Shown here piece by piece: positions 51,767 to 60,920 of a stretch of 64,000 bases of DNA; the first letter of the stretch is position 1; every line of letters starts with the position of its first letter. Below the pieces are notes generated by a model. That model worked only from the letters and a program-made list of their open reading frames with translations, had not been told where the DNA came from and did not search any database. The stretch is from assembly GCA_963762435.1 (NCBI GenBank), contig CAVXLN010000001.1, positions 1-64,000 on the forward strand, in the 5' to 3' direction. This stretch comes from JAXDMU01 sp963762435. Its GTDB lineage: Bacteria > Pseudomonadota > Alphaproteobacteria > ATCC43930 > CGMCC-115725. The position numbers and the translations under genes were made by a program.

Positions 51767-52231
51767 ACCTCACCTCTCAGTGAGATATAATGACGCTTTC
51801 AACGAAATTTCGTCAATAATTTGGTTTCACGACTAATTTTGACGGGCCTGGTCACGTTTCCGGGGCGCTTTAAGCGTATCGGCTTTGCCGCTTAAGGTCG
51901 CATTGCAAAGGCGCCGGGCTGCGGCCCGGCAGCACTGGGCGACTGTCGACCCTTCCCGCCGAACTTTGTCGAAGAGCACTAGCGGCCTTCCGGAGGGTTG
52001 AAATGACCGGCTGTCGGAGGGCACTCGCTGAACACAGGGCCGTTACTTATACGGATCGGCGGCGCGGGTCCGCATGACGAGCTCAGGTCGCCAGCTTCCC
52101 ATCCGGACGAGGTCTTGACCTTAGCGCGACGACATTAGGTCGGATCGATCCAATGCCTGGATCGCACTCTCATTATTTGAATCAGCGAAGGATTCAGACC
52201 ACAGCCCCATCCGTCCTGAATTCATCCAACT
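51767..52231. other. 465-bp intergenic region between the RloAB-like pair and the monooxygenase
   Basis: An A+T-rich stretch near 51780-51840 probably carries the ATPase promoter. A 7-bp GC hairpin (GCCGGGC-TGCG-GCCCGGC) is near 51917. No supported gene. Confidence 0.45.
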
Positions 52232-53743
52232 CTAGCTCGCCGCGCGCAGCTCTTCCTTCGCCGACACCGGGTTCGTGAACTGCATCGTGCCGTCCTCGAC
52301 ACTGGCAAACCGCAGGCTCATCAGATCAAGCGCGTAGTTCTGATGCAACTTCCAGGGCGCCTTGGACCCCTGCTTCGGGAACTTTCCGATCGAGCGCTGG
52401 ACATAGCCCGACGAGAAACTGAGCCAGGGCTCCTCCGTGATCGCCGGATCGGTAAGGCGCGGCGTGCATTGGCGCAGCCCCTTCTTCTCCATATGGTTCA
52501 GCAGGCGGCAGACATAGTCGCAGGTGAGGTCGCACTTGAGCGTCCAGGACGCGTTCGTGTAGCCGAACGAGGAAGCGAGGTTCGGCACGTCCGAATACAT
52601 CATGCCCTTATACGCCATGGTCTTGGCCGGCTCGACCCGGACGCCGTCGACCGTGAGCGCCAAGCCGTTCATGACCTGGAGATTGAGGCCCGTCGCGGTC
52701 ACCACCAGGTCGGCCTTGAGCTCGGCCCCGGATTTGAGCTGGAGCCCGGTCTCGGTGAAGCTCTCGATCTGGTCGGTCACGACCGAGGCGCGGCCGGCCT
52801 TGATCGCCTCGAAGAGGTCGGAATCGGGGACGAGGCAAAGCCTCTGGTCCCATGGGTTGTAGCTCGGCGTGAAATGCGTATCGACATCGCAGGACGAGCC
52901 CAGCTGGTCCTTGACCATCTGGATGATGCGCGCCTTGACCGCGGCCGGCTTCTTGCGGGCGAGCCGGTAGAAATACATGCCGAAGAGCACATTGTGCCAA
53001 CGCGTGATGCCATAGGCGAGCTTCGCCGGCAGGTAGCGCCGGAGCCAGTTGGCGAACTGATCCTCGGCCGGGCGCGACACGACATAGGTGGGCGAGCGCT
53101 GCAGCATCACGACATGCGCCGCTTTCTTCGCCATCTCCGGCACCAGCGTCACGGCCGTGGCGCCCGAGCCGATCACGACGACTTGCTTGCCGGCATAATC
53201 GATATCTTGTGTCCATTTCTGCGGGTGCGCGATACGGCCCTTGAACCGCTCGATGCCGGCGAAATCGGGCGTGAAGCCCTGCTCGTAGCTGTAATAGCCG
53301 CCGCACAGGAAGAGGAAGTTGCAGGTGATCGTGACAGGCTCGCCGCCGCGCGTCGCCTCGACCGTCCAGGCCGCATCCGCGGTCGACCAGGACGCGCTCA
53401 CCACCTTGTGGTCGTAGCGGATATGGCGGTCGATATCGTTCTCGCGCGCGGTCTCGCGCACATAGCGCAGGATCGACGGGCCGTCGGCGATCGACTTGGC
53501 CTCGGTCCAGGGCTTGAAGGCATAGCCCAGCGTGTACATGTCGGAATCCGAGCGGATGCCCGGATAGCGGAACAGGTCCCAGGTGCCGCCGCTCGCCTCG
53601 CGTCCTTCCAGAATGACGAAGCTCCGGTCCGGGCAATCGGTCTTGAGGTGACAGCCCGCTCCGATGCCGGACAAGCCGGCGCCGACGATCAGCACGTCGA
53701 AATGCTCAGCACCCACTTTGGCCATCCTGACAATTTTGTTCAT
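52232..53743 (-). CDS. Flavin-containing Baeyer-Villiger-type monooxygenase
   Basis: 503 aa. Two Rossmann motifs are present: VLIVGAGLSGIGAG (residue 18, FAD) and VVVIGSGATAVTLV (about 190, NADPH). The BVMO fingerprint FxGxxxHxxxW lies between them as FKGRIAHPQKWT, with Thr replacing the usual Pro. GTWDLFRYPGIRSDSDMYTLGY is another family block. These enzymes insert oxygen into ketones to form esters or lactones, or oxidise heteroatoms. The gene stands alone between the RloAB-like pair and a chemoreceptor. Substrate unknown. Confidence 0.9.
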   Translation of the reverse strand: MNKIVRMAKVGAEHFDVLIVGAGLSGIGAGCHLKTDCPDRSFVILEGREASGGTWDLFRYPGIRSDSDMYTLGYAFKPWTEAKSIADGPSILRYVRETARENDIDRHIRYDHKVVSASWSTADAAWTVEATRGGEPVTITCNFLFLCGGYYSYEQGFTPDFAGIERFKGRIAHPQKWTQDIDYAGKQVVVIGSGATAVTLVPEMAKKAAHVVMLQRSPTYVVSRPAEDQFANWLRRYLPAKLAYGITRWHNVLFGMYFYRLARKKPAAVKARIIQMVKDQLGSSCDVDTHFTPSYNPWDQRLCLVPDSDLFEAIKAGRASVVTDQIESFTETGLQLKSGAELKADLVVTATGLNLQVMNGLALTVDGVRVEPAKTMAYKGMMYSDVPNLASSFGYTNASWTLKCDLTCDYVCRLLNHMEKKGLRQCTPRLTDPAITEEPWLSFSSGYVQRSIGKFPKQGSKAPWKLHQNYALDLMSLRFASVEDGTMQFTNPVSAKEELRAAS

Positions 53744-53953
53744 AGCTTAATCTGAACTGCGCGCGAGCTTAGGTCAATCACGAACAAAAGGAGGGCTATC
53801 GTTCTACCACATGCCTCACCGTCATCACCTGGCTTGTCCCGGTGATCCACGTCGGGCCGACGCAGAGTCTGCTTGGAAACGATGTTCCCGCGTCACGACG
53901 TGGATGGCCGGGACAAGCCCGGCCACGACAAAATAATGAGTGAATGCAGTAAG

Positions 53954-55696
53954 TTACGCAGCCCGGATGCGACCCACGAACCGGTCGACATCGGTCCGGA
54001 GCGTCTCGGCCTGGCGACCGAGATCCTCGGCCGAGTTCAGCACCAGCCCGGCGGCGGCCCCGGTCTCTGACGCCGCCTGATTGACGCCGACGATGTTGGT
54101 CGAGACCTCGCCCGTCCCGCGCGCCGCTTCCTGCACATTGCGGGCGATTTCCTGGGTCGCCGCCCGCTGCTCCTCGACCGCGGACGCGATGGTGGTGGTG
54201 ATCTCGCTGATCGTGCCGATGGTGCCGCCGATGCCCTGGATCGCCTTGGTCGTATCTGCTGTGGCATCCTGCATGGCGGCCACCTGGGCCGAGATCTCCT
54301 CGGTCGCCTTGGCGGTCTGGTTGGCGAGCGACTTCACCTCGTTGGCCACGACCGCGAAGCCCTTGCCGGCCTCGCCGGCGCGCGCCGCCTCGATCGTGGC
54401 GTTCAAGGCCAGAAGATTGGTCTGGCTCGCGATGTCGGTGATGAGCTTGACCACATCGCCGATCTTCTGCGCCGCCGCCGTCAGGCCGCGCACGATCTGA
54501 TCGGTCCGCTCGGCCTCGCCCACCGCGTCGCCGGCGATCCGGGCCAATTCCGTGACCTGCCGGCCGATTTCGGCGATCGAGGAAGATAGTTCTTCGGTTG
54601 CGGCCGCGACCGTCTCGACATTGGCCGACGCCTCTTCCGACGCCGTCGCGACCGTGGTGGCGCGGCTGCTCGTCGCTTCCGCCGTCTCCGACATGCTGTG
54701 CGCCGTCGCCCGCATCTCGGTCGCGGCTGCAGCGAGCGTGTCGAGCGAGGCAAGCACGCCAGTCTCGAACTCGTCCGCCATCTTCGACAGCATCGCCTTC
54801 TTATCGGCCTCGGCCTGGCGCTTCTGCGCCTCCTCGGCGCCGCGCAGGCGCTCGGCCTCAATCATGTTGCGCTTGAACACTTCGACCGCCTCGGCCATAT
54901 CGCCGATCTCGTCCTGGCGGCCGGCCGGAACCGTCACATTCGTGTCGCCGGCGGCAAGCCGCGCCATGATCCCGGTCATGGCCCGCAGCGGCCGGACGAT
55001 GCCGCGCGCGATCGGCCAGGCGCACAATCCCAGCATGACGAGCAGTCCCAGCATCCACCAGAGCGCGTTCCAGACGCGGGCCATGAACACGGTATCGACA
55101 TCGTCGATATAGACGCCGCTGCCGACGATCCAATTCCAAGGCTGAACATTGGTCGTGTAGCCGATCTTGGGCAGCGGATCCTTCTGGCCGGCGCGCGGGA
55201 AGCGGTACTCGGTGAAGCCGCCGCCCGCGACGCCGTTATCGATGAGCGTGGCCATATAAGGGACGCCGTCGACATCCTTCTCGGCGCGGCGCTGCTTGCC
55301 TTCGAGCGCCTGGTTCGGGCCGATCACCAGCGTGATACCGTCGGCCTGGAAGACGAAGAAATAGTCGCCATGGCCGAACCGCAGCTGGCGGATCTCGTTC
55401 TTGGCCTTCTCCTTGGCATCATCCTCGGTGAGGCGCCCGGCGGCGGCTTCGTCGGCGAAGGTCTTGATCATGGCAGCGGCCGTATCGACCTCGTTCTTGA
55501 GCGCCACCTTGCGCTCCTCGATCAGCGTGCCGTGCAGCGCCATCAGCTGAAGCGCCAGTGCTGCCACCGCCATGATCACAGCCGCCGCGACGAGCAAGCT
55601 CAGCCGCCGGGAAATCGTCAATCGCCGCCAGGATCCGGCTTTGATCGCCGAGAGAATTGAAGAAGGTCCGGTCGCAACGGTGGTATTCGCCGACAT
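53954..55696 (-). CDS. Methyl-accepting chemotaxis protein with sCache-type sensor
   Basis: 580 aa. TM1 (LSLLVAAAVIMAVAALALQL, about 32-52), a periplasmic single Cache domain (GDYFFVFQADGITLVIG, WNWIVGSGVYIDDV, about 60-190), TM2 (LWWMLGLLVMLGLC, about 205-225), then HAMP (RPLRAMTGIMARLAAGD). The cytoplasmic signalling hairpin is centred on QTNLLALNATIEAARAGEAGKGFAVVANEV. It lacks a terminal pentapeptide for CheR tethering. No che genes are adjacent. It senses small organic acids or amines if it follows other sCache receptors. Confidence 0.92.
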   Translation of the reverse strand: MSANTTVATGPSSILSAIKAGSWRRLTISRRLSLLVAAAVIMAVAALALQLMALHGTLIEERKVALKNEVDTAAAMIKTFADEAAAGRLTEDDAKEKAKNEIRQLRFGHGDYFFVFQADGITLVIGPNQALEGKQRRAEKDVDGVPYMATLIDNGVAGGGFTEYRFPRAGQKDPLPKIGYTTNVQPWNWIVGSGVYIDDVDTVFMARVWNALWWMLGLLVMLGLCAWPIARGIVRPLRAMTGIMARLAAGDTNVTVPAGRQDEIGDMAEAVEVFKRNMIEAERLRGAEEAQKRQAEADKKAMLSKMADEFETGVLASLDTLAAAATEMRATAHSMSETAEATSSRATTVATASEEASANVETVAAATEELSSSIAEIGRQVTELARIAGDAVGEAERTDQIVRGLTAAAQKIGDVVKLITDIASQTNLLALNATIEAARAGEAGKGFAVVANEVKSLANQTAKATEEISAQVAAMQDATADTTKAIQGIGGTIGTISEITTTIASAVEEQRAATQEIARNVQEAARGTGEVSTNIVGVNQAASETGAAAGLVLNSAEDLGRQAETLRTDVDRFVGRIRAA

Positions 55697-55920
55697 ATTC
55701 GCAATTCCTGCCCAGGGAAGTCGGCTCTATCGCGCCGTCAATTGGGTTAAATACTCATTATGATTGCCGATCGCGGCACATCGGCCGCGGATATCCTGAT
55801 ATGCGCCGATGTTCTGCGGGTGAATTTCATGATGCCATCGCTACCTACGGGCGCCTTCATCACGCTATTCTCTGGACTTGGCGCGGCCGTTCCGGATGCG
55901 CACAATCCAGCAACGCCTTC

Positions 55921-58350
55921 ATGAGTGACCCGGTGCCCGACCAGTCCCTGCTTCCTCCCCTGCCCGAGCCCTTCGCCAGCTGGTTCCACGGGCGCGGCTG
56001 GCAGCCCCATCGCCATCAGCTGGAGATGCTGGCGGCAGCGCGGGCGGGGCGCTCGGCCCTGCTGGTGGCGCCGACAGGCGGCGGCAAGACGCTGGCGGGC
56101 TTCCTGCCGAGCCTGATCGAGCTCGCGGCCGATCCCAAGCCCGGCCTCCACACGCTCTATATCTCGCCCCTGAAGGCGCTCGCGGCCGACATCCGGCGCA
56201 ACCTCTCGATCCCGGTCGCCGAGATGGGGCTCGATCTCCGGATCGAAACGCGCACCGGCGATACCGGCGCCAAGGAGCGGCAGCGCCAGCGCACCGATCC
56301 GCCGCAGCTGTTGCTGACCACGCCCGAGTCGCTGGCGCTACTGATCTCCTATCCCGATTCCGCCGCGATCTTCGCGGGGCTCAAGACCATCGTCATCGAC
56401 GAGCTGCATGCGCTCGCCGGCACGAAGCGCGGCGATCTCCTGGCGCTCGGCCTGGCAAGGCTCGACAAGCTGGCGCCGGGCGCGCGGCGGCTCGGCCTGT
56501 CCGCCACGGTCGCCTGGCCCGACGATCTCGCGGCGTTCTTGAGCGCCCAGCCCGACACTGTCGCCCGCATCGCCGGGGACAAGACGCCCGACCCGATCGT
56601 CTCGATCCTGATCGCGGAAGCCGAGCTGCCCTGGGCCGGGCATATGGGGCTCCACGCGCTGCCGGAAATCTATCTCGCGATCAAGTCACACCGGACCACG
56701 CTCATCTTCGTCAATACCCGCGCCCAGGCCGAGCTCGTGTTCCAGGCGCTGTGGCGCGAGAACGAGGACAATCTGCCGATTGCGCTCCATCACGGCTCGC
56801 TCTCGGCCGAGCAGCGCGAGAAGGTCGAAGGGGCGATGGCGGCGGGCATTCTGCGCGCCATCGTCGCCACCGCCTCGCTCGATCTCGGCGTCGATTGGGC
56901 GGCCGTCGATCTCGTCATCCAGCTGGGCGCCCCCAAGGGCGTCAGCCGGCTCATGCAGCGGATCGGCCGGGCCAATCACCGGTTCGATGCGCCGAGCCGC
57001 GCGCTGCTGGCGCCGGCCAACCGCTTCGAAGTGCTGGAATGCCGGGCCGCCCTCCAGGCGATCGAGGAGCATCATCTCGATGGGGACCGGCCGCGGCCCG
57101 GCGGGCTCGACGTGCTGGCGCAGCATCTCCTCTGCCTTTCCTGTGCCGCGCCTTTCACGGCCGACGAGACCTATGAGGAAGTGCGCCGTGCCGCCCCCTA
57201 CCGCACCCTCTCACGGGCCGATTTCGACGATGTGCTCAGCTTCGTCGAGACCGGCGGCTATGCCTTGAGCTCCTATGAGCGCTGGCATCGCCTGTTCCGC
57301 GACAGCCAGGACCGCTATCAGGTGGTCGGCGACGATATCGCTCGGCGTTACCGCATGAATATCGGCACCATCGTCGAGGCGGTGATGCTGAAGGTGCGCC
57401 TCCGGGGCGGCGGGCTCCTGGGCGAGGTCGAGGAATATTTCGCGCAGGCGCTGGTGCCGGGCGACACCTTCCTGTTCGCGGGCGAGCTCCTGCGCTTCGT
57501 CGAGTTGCGCGACATGACGATCCATTGCGTGCGCGGCGGCAGCGGCGAGCCCAAGATCCCGGTCTATGCCGGCGGGCGCCTGCCGCTCTCGACATATCTC
57601 GCCGACCGGGTGCGCGCGATCCTGGCCGATCCCATGCAATGGGACGGTCTGCCGCCCGATGTCCATGAATGGCTTCGGCTGCAGCGCTGGCGTTCGGTCA
57701 TGCCGCGGCCGGACGGCCTCTTGGTCGAGAGCTTCCCGCGCGGCGGAAAGTGGTTTCTGGTGGCCTATTGCTTCGAAGGCCGCAACGCGCACCAGACGCT
57801 GGGCATGCTGCTGACCAGGCGGATGGAGCGGTTCGGGCTTCGGCCGCTGGGATTCGTGGCCACCGACTATGTCATCGCGACCTGGAGCGTGCGCCCGCCC
57901 GAGCGGATCGACGAGCTCTTCGACGAGGACATGCTGGGCGACGATCTCGAGGCCTGGATGGATGAATCCTCGATGCTGCGGCGGATCTTCCGCAATGTCG
58001 CCGTGATCTCGGGCCTGATCGACCGCAACCAGCCGGGCCTGTCGCGCACCGGCAAGCAGGTCACCTTCAACACCGACCTCATCTACGACGTACTGCGCCG
58101 GCACCAGCCCGATCACGTGCTGCTGCGCGCCACCCGCGCCGACGCCGCCGGCGGCCTCACCGACATCGGTCGCCTGGGCCAGATGCTGGGCCGCGTCAAA
58201 GGCCGGATCACGCACCGCCGCCTCGACCGCATCTCGCCGCTGGCGGTCCCCGTGCTGCTCGAGATCGGGCGCGAGCAGGTCCATGGCAATGAGGATGATC
58301 TGCTGGCCGACGCCGAGACGCTGATCGCGGAGGCGAGCGCGGGCGGGTGA
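55921..58350 (+). CDS. Ligase-associated DEXH-box DNA helicase (Lhr-like)
   Basis: 809 aa. Motif I LLVAPTGGGKTLAGFLP (about residue 45), Ia YISPLKALAADI, Ib LLTTPESLALLI, II VIDELHAL, III LSATVAW, IV HHGSLSAEQREKVE, V VATASLDLGVDWAAVDLVI and VI SRLMQRIGRANHR. A winged-helix and Lhr-core C-terminal region follow. This matches the TIGR04121 ligase-associated helicase in length and order. ATG 55921 is the start that fits the family; the upstream extension overlaps the chemoreceptor region. Downstream lies PdeM. The exonuclease and ligase genes are on the other strand, 6.1 kb away. Confidence 0.92.
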   Translation: MSDPVPDQSLLPPLPEPFASWFHGRGWQPHRHQLEMLAAARAGRSALLVAPTGGGKTLAGFLPSLIELAADPKPGLHTLYISPLKALAADIRRNLSIPVAEMGLDLRIETRTGDTGAKERQRQRTDPPQLLLTTPESLALLISYPDSAAIFAGLKTIVIDELHALAGTKRGDLLALGLARLDKLAPGARRLGLSATVAWPDDLAAFLSAQPDTVARIAGDKTPDPIVSILIAEAELPWAGHMGLHALPEIYLAIKSHRTTLIFVNTRAQAELVFQALWRENEDNLPIALHHGSLSAEQREKVEGAMAAGILRAIVATASLDLGVDWAAVDLVIQLGAPKGVSRLMQRIGRANHRFDAPSRALLAPANRFEVLECRAALQAIEEHHLDGDRPRPGGLDVLAQHLLCLSCAAPFTADETYEEVRRAAPYRTLSRADFDDVLSFVETGGYALSSYERWHRLFRDSQDRYQVVGDDIARRYRMNIGTIVEAVMLKVRLRGGGLLGEVEEYFAQALVPGDTFLFAGELLRFVELRDMTIHCVRGGSGEPKIPVYAGGRLPLSTYLADRVRAILADPMQWDGLPPDVHEWLRLQRWRSVMPRPDGLLVESFPRGGKWFLVAYCFEGRNAHQTLGMLLTRRMERFGLRPLGFVATDYVIATWSVRPPERIDELFDEDMLGDDLEAWMDESSMLRRIFRNVAVISGLIDRNQPGLSRTGKQVTFNTDLIYDVLRRHQPDHVLLRATRADAAGGLTDIGRLGQMLGRVKGRITHRRLDRISPLAVPVLLEIGREQVHGNEDDLLADAETLIAEASAGG

Positions 58351-58371
58351 TGTTGTCCTACTTACGATGGG

Positions 58372-59133
58372 ATGACACCGCTCCGCTGCCGCGCTAACAC
58401 ATCACCTGTGACCTACCCCATCGCGCCTCCACCCGGGATCCGTCTCGGCGATGCCTCATTCCTGGCCGATCCGAGCGGCGTGCTGTGGTGGCCGGCCGAG
58501 GCGACGCTGATCGTCGCCGATCTTCATCTCGAGAAAGGCACGAGCTTCGCGCGCCAGGGCCTGCTGCTGCCGCCCTACGACACCCGCGCCACGCTCGACC
58601 GGCTCGGCACGGCGATCGAGCGGCTCAGGCCCGAACGCGTGGTGGCGCTGGGCGATTCTTTCCACGATACCGAGGCGGCCGATCGGCTCGATCCCGCGGA
58701 TCAGGCGCGGCTTGCGGGGCTCGTCGCGGGACGCGATTGGCTCTGGCTCGCCGGCAATCATGATCCGAAGCCGGGGCCGGCGTTGGGCGGGCGTGTGGCG
58801 TTCGATACGGCATGGCTCGGCGAGGTGGCGCTGCGCCACGAGGCGGATCCCGGTGCCGCCGGACCCGAGCTCAGCGGCCATTATCATCCGAAGGCGAGCC
58901 TCTCGATCCACGGGCGGCGCCTCACCTGCCGCTGCTTCGTCGCCGACCGGCAGCGTATCATCCTGCCGGCCTTCGGCGCCTATGCCGGTGGCCTCGATGT
59001 GCGCGCGCCGGCGCTGGCCCGGATCTTCCCTGAGGGCTTCACAGCCTACCTCATCGGCACGCACCGGACCTTGGCCCTCCCGTCGCGCCTGCTCCTGCGC
59101 GAGCCGGAAAGCCAAGATTTGCCATTGCTTTAG
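58372..59133 (+). CDS. pdeM: Ligase-associated DNA damage response endonuclease PdeM-like
   Basis: 253 aa from ATG 58372 (a GTG at 58408 is an equally plausible start). The calcineurin-like phosphoesterase metal motifs are DLHLEKG (DxH), GDSFHD, GNHD and GHYHPK (GHxH). Its N-terminal block WWPAEATLIVADLHLEKGTSFARQGLLLPPYDTRATLDRL is characteristic of the TIGR04123 family that accompanies the ligase-associated helicase. It follows the helicase by 21 bases and is likely in one operon with it. Confidence 0.9.
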   Translation: MTPLRCRANTSPVTYPIAPPPGIRLGDASFLADPSGVLWWPAEATLIVADLHLEKGTSFARQGLLLPPYDTRATLDRLGTAIERLRPERVVALGDSFHDTEAADRLDPADQARLAGLVAGRDWLWLAGNHDPKPGPALGGRVAFDTAWLGEVALRHEADPGAAGPELSGHYHPKASLSIHGRRLTCRCFVADRQRIILPAFGAYAGGLDVRAPALARIFPEGFTAYLIGTHRTLALPSRLLLREPESQDLPLL

Positions 59134-59217
59134 CGGGTTTCTGTACAATCTTTACAAAATATTAGAAGCACGCGTGCTACCTCGGATCGTCCAGTCGGTT
59201 CGAGTTGGGTAGTAACG

Positions 59218-59808
59218 ATGACAGGTCCGGCACCAGCGAGCGTTCGTCTTGCCAAGCTTCGCGCCGTCGTCTCGCGTGAAGGGCGCGACGATGTGCAACA
59301 GGATTTCAAGCAGCCCGACGCCAAGAAGAGCCTCGGCAACTCGATCAAGGCCTCTGGCACTGCCGCCGAAGAAGCCGGCTCGGCGACGGCGCCGAAGCCC
59401 AAGAAAGCCGACAATGGTGTCAGGAACACGATGATCATCGCGATCGTCGCCTGGACCCTGATCATGCCGCTGGCGCTCGTCGGCATCATTCTGGCCCGCC
59501 AGGGCGAAGGGGCGCTGCCCAACCTGCCGCTCCTGACGATCATCCAGTCGAATGCCGGCAGCGCCGTCGTCAATTCGGTCGAAGGGCTGTGGGTGTTCGG
59601 GCTCCTCTATTTCCTGCCCAGCATCGTGGCCTCGTTCCGCCGGCATCCCTTCTTCATCTGGATTCTGCTGCTCAACATCGTCACGACCCTGCTCCTGCTC
59701 GCCACCAACTGGGCCTTCGGCCTGTGGGCGATCATCCTCGGCGGCTCGATCTGGTCGCCCAGCCACGGCTTCCACAAGGCGCTGGGCAAGATGGCGGGCG
59801 GCAAGTAG
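59218..59808 (+). CDS. Membrane protein with superinfection-immunity-like segment
   Basis: 196 aa. An Ala/Lys-rich cytoplasmic N-terminus (residues 1-70) is followed by hydrophobic helices TMIIAIVAWTLIMPLALVGIIL, GLWVFGLLYFLPSIVASF and a helical pair PFFIWILLLNIVTTLLLLATNWAFGLWAII. The stretch YFLPSIVASFRRHPFFIWILLLN resembles the superinfection immunity protein family (YFLPxIxAxxRxH... LN). The resemblance is by eye and the function is unproven; it is not a full phage module. It ends 88 bases before the queE gene. Confidence 0.6.
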   Translation: MTGPAPASVRLAKLRAVVSREGRDDVQQDFKQPDAKKSLGNSIKASGTAAEEAGSATAPKPKKADNGVRNTMIIAIVAWTLIMPLALVGIILARQGEGALPNLPLLTIIQSNAGSAVVNSVEGLWVFGLLYFLPSIVASFRRHPFFIWILLLNIVTTLLLLATNWAFGLWAIILGGSIWSPSHGFHKALGKMAGGK

Positions 59809-59895
59809 GGGCGGCTTCGTCGCCCCACCCGTGACCGATCCGCAGTACTAACCGCCGAGCACCTATATTATGGTCCGCGCGGTTGGGCGGACGAG

Positions 59896-60528
59896 ATGAG
59901 CTACACAGTCAAGGAAATCTTCTTCACGCTGCAGGGCGAAGGCGCGCGCGCCGGTCGTGCCGCCGTGTTCTGCCGCTTTACCGGCTGCAATCTGTGGTCC
60001 GGGCGCGAGGCGGATCGCGCCCATGCCACCTGCCGCTTCTGCGACACGGATTTCGTGGGCATGGACGGGCCGGGCGGCGGCCGCTTCGCCACGGCATCGG
60101 ATCTGGCCGACGCCGTGGCGGCAAGCTGGGGTGCCCGCGACGGCGCCCGCTATGTCGTCTGTACCGGCGGCGAGCCGCTGCTGCAGCTCGACGCCCCGCT
60201 CGTCGCGGCGCTCCATGACCGCGGCTTCGAGATCGCGATCGAGACCAACGGCACGCTCATCCCGCCCGCCGGCATCGATTGGGTCTGCGTCAGTCCCAAG
60301 GCCGATGCGGACCTGGTCGCCACCCAGGGCGACGAGCTGAAGCTGGTCTATCCGCAAACCGAGATCGATCCGGCGACGCTAGAGGCGCTCGACTTCCGCA
60401 ATTTCTTCCTGCAGCCCATGGACGGGCCGGCCAAATCCGCCAACACCGCGGCCGCGATCGCCTATTGCCTCGCCCATCCGCGCTGGCGCCTGTCGCTGCA
60501 GACCCACAAGATCATCGGGATCGCCTGA
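59896..60528 (+). CDS. queE: 7-carboxy-7-deazaguanine synthase QueE
   Basis: 210 aa. The radical-SAM cluster motif is the QueE-specific long form, CX14CX2C: CNLWSGREADRAHATCRFCD. TLQGEGARAGRAAVFCRFTG and VVCTGGEPLLQLDAPLVAAL are further hallmarks. QueE converts 6-carboxy-tetrahydropterin to 7-carboxy-7-deazaguanine in queuosine/preQ0 synthesis. queD follows after 1 base. QueC and the GTP cyclohydrolase gene are not in the window. Confidence 0.95.
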   Translation: MSYTVKEIFFTLQGEGARAGRAAVFCRFTGCNLWSGREADRAHATCRFCDTDFVGMDGPGGGRFATASDLADAVAASWGARDGARYVVCTGGEPLLQLDAPLVAALHDRGFEIAIETNGTLIPPAGIDWVCVSPKADADLVATQGDELKLVYPQTEIDPATLEALDFRNFFLQPMDGPAKSANTAAAIAYCLAHPRWRLSLQTHKIIGIA

Positions 60529-60529
60529 T

Positions 60530-60913
60530 TTGGCCCACAACCACGCACTCACCATCGAAATCACCAAGGAATTCCGCTTCGACGCGGCGCATCGCCTGCC
60601 GCTGCTGCCGGCAGGTCATCCCTATACGCGCATGCACGGCCATTCCTTCCGGGTCGCCGTGACGCTCGCGGGATCGCCCGACCCGGCCACCGGCTGGATC
60701 GCCGATTTCGCCGAGATCGATCGAGTGCTGGCCGGGTTGCGCGACCGGCTCGACCATCAGACGCTGAACGAGATCGACGGGCTCGAGAACCCGACGCTCG
60801 AAATCATCGCCCGCTGGATCTTCGAGGCGACGACGAATTCCCTGCCCGGCCTCCGCCGCGTCGCTCTCTTCCGCGATTCGATCGGCGAGAGCTGCGTGGT
60901 CAGCGCGGTATAG
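60530..60913 (+). CDS. queD: 6-carboxy-5,6,7,8-tetrahydropterin synthase QueD
   Basis: 127 aa. The zinc-binding and catalytic pattern is FDAAHRLPLLPAGHPYTRMHGHSF (three His), then WIADFAEIDRVL, LDHQTLNEI and NPTLEIIARWIFE. QueD makes the substrate of QueE. The start is TTG 60530, one base after the queE stop, so translation is coupled; no in-frame ATG precedes the conserved N-terminus. Confidence 0.93.
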   Translation: MAHNHALTIEITKEFRFDAAHRLPLLPAGHPYTRMHGHSFRVAVTLAGSPDPATGWIADFAEIDRVLAGLRDRLDHQTLNEIDGLENPTLEIIARWIFEATTNSLPGLRRVALFRDSIGESCVVSAV

Positions 60914-60920
60914 CTAGCGC

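Noticed and set aside
52343..53755. 470-codon frame antisense to the monooxygenase
   Set aside because: Shadow; the flavoprotein motifs on the minus strand are definitive.
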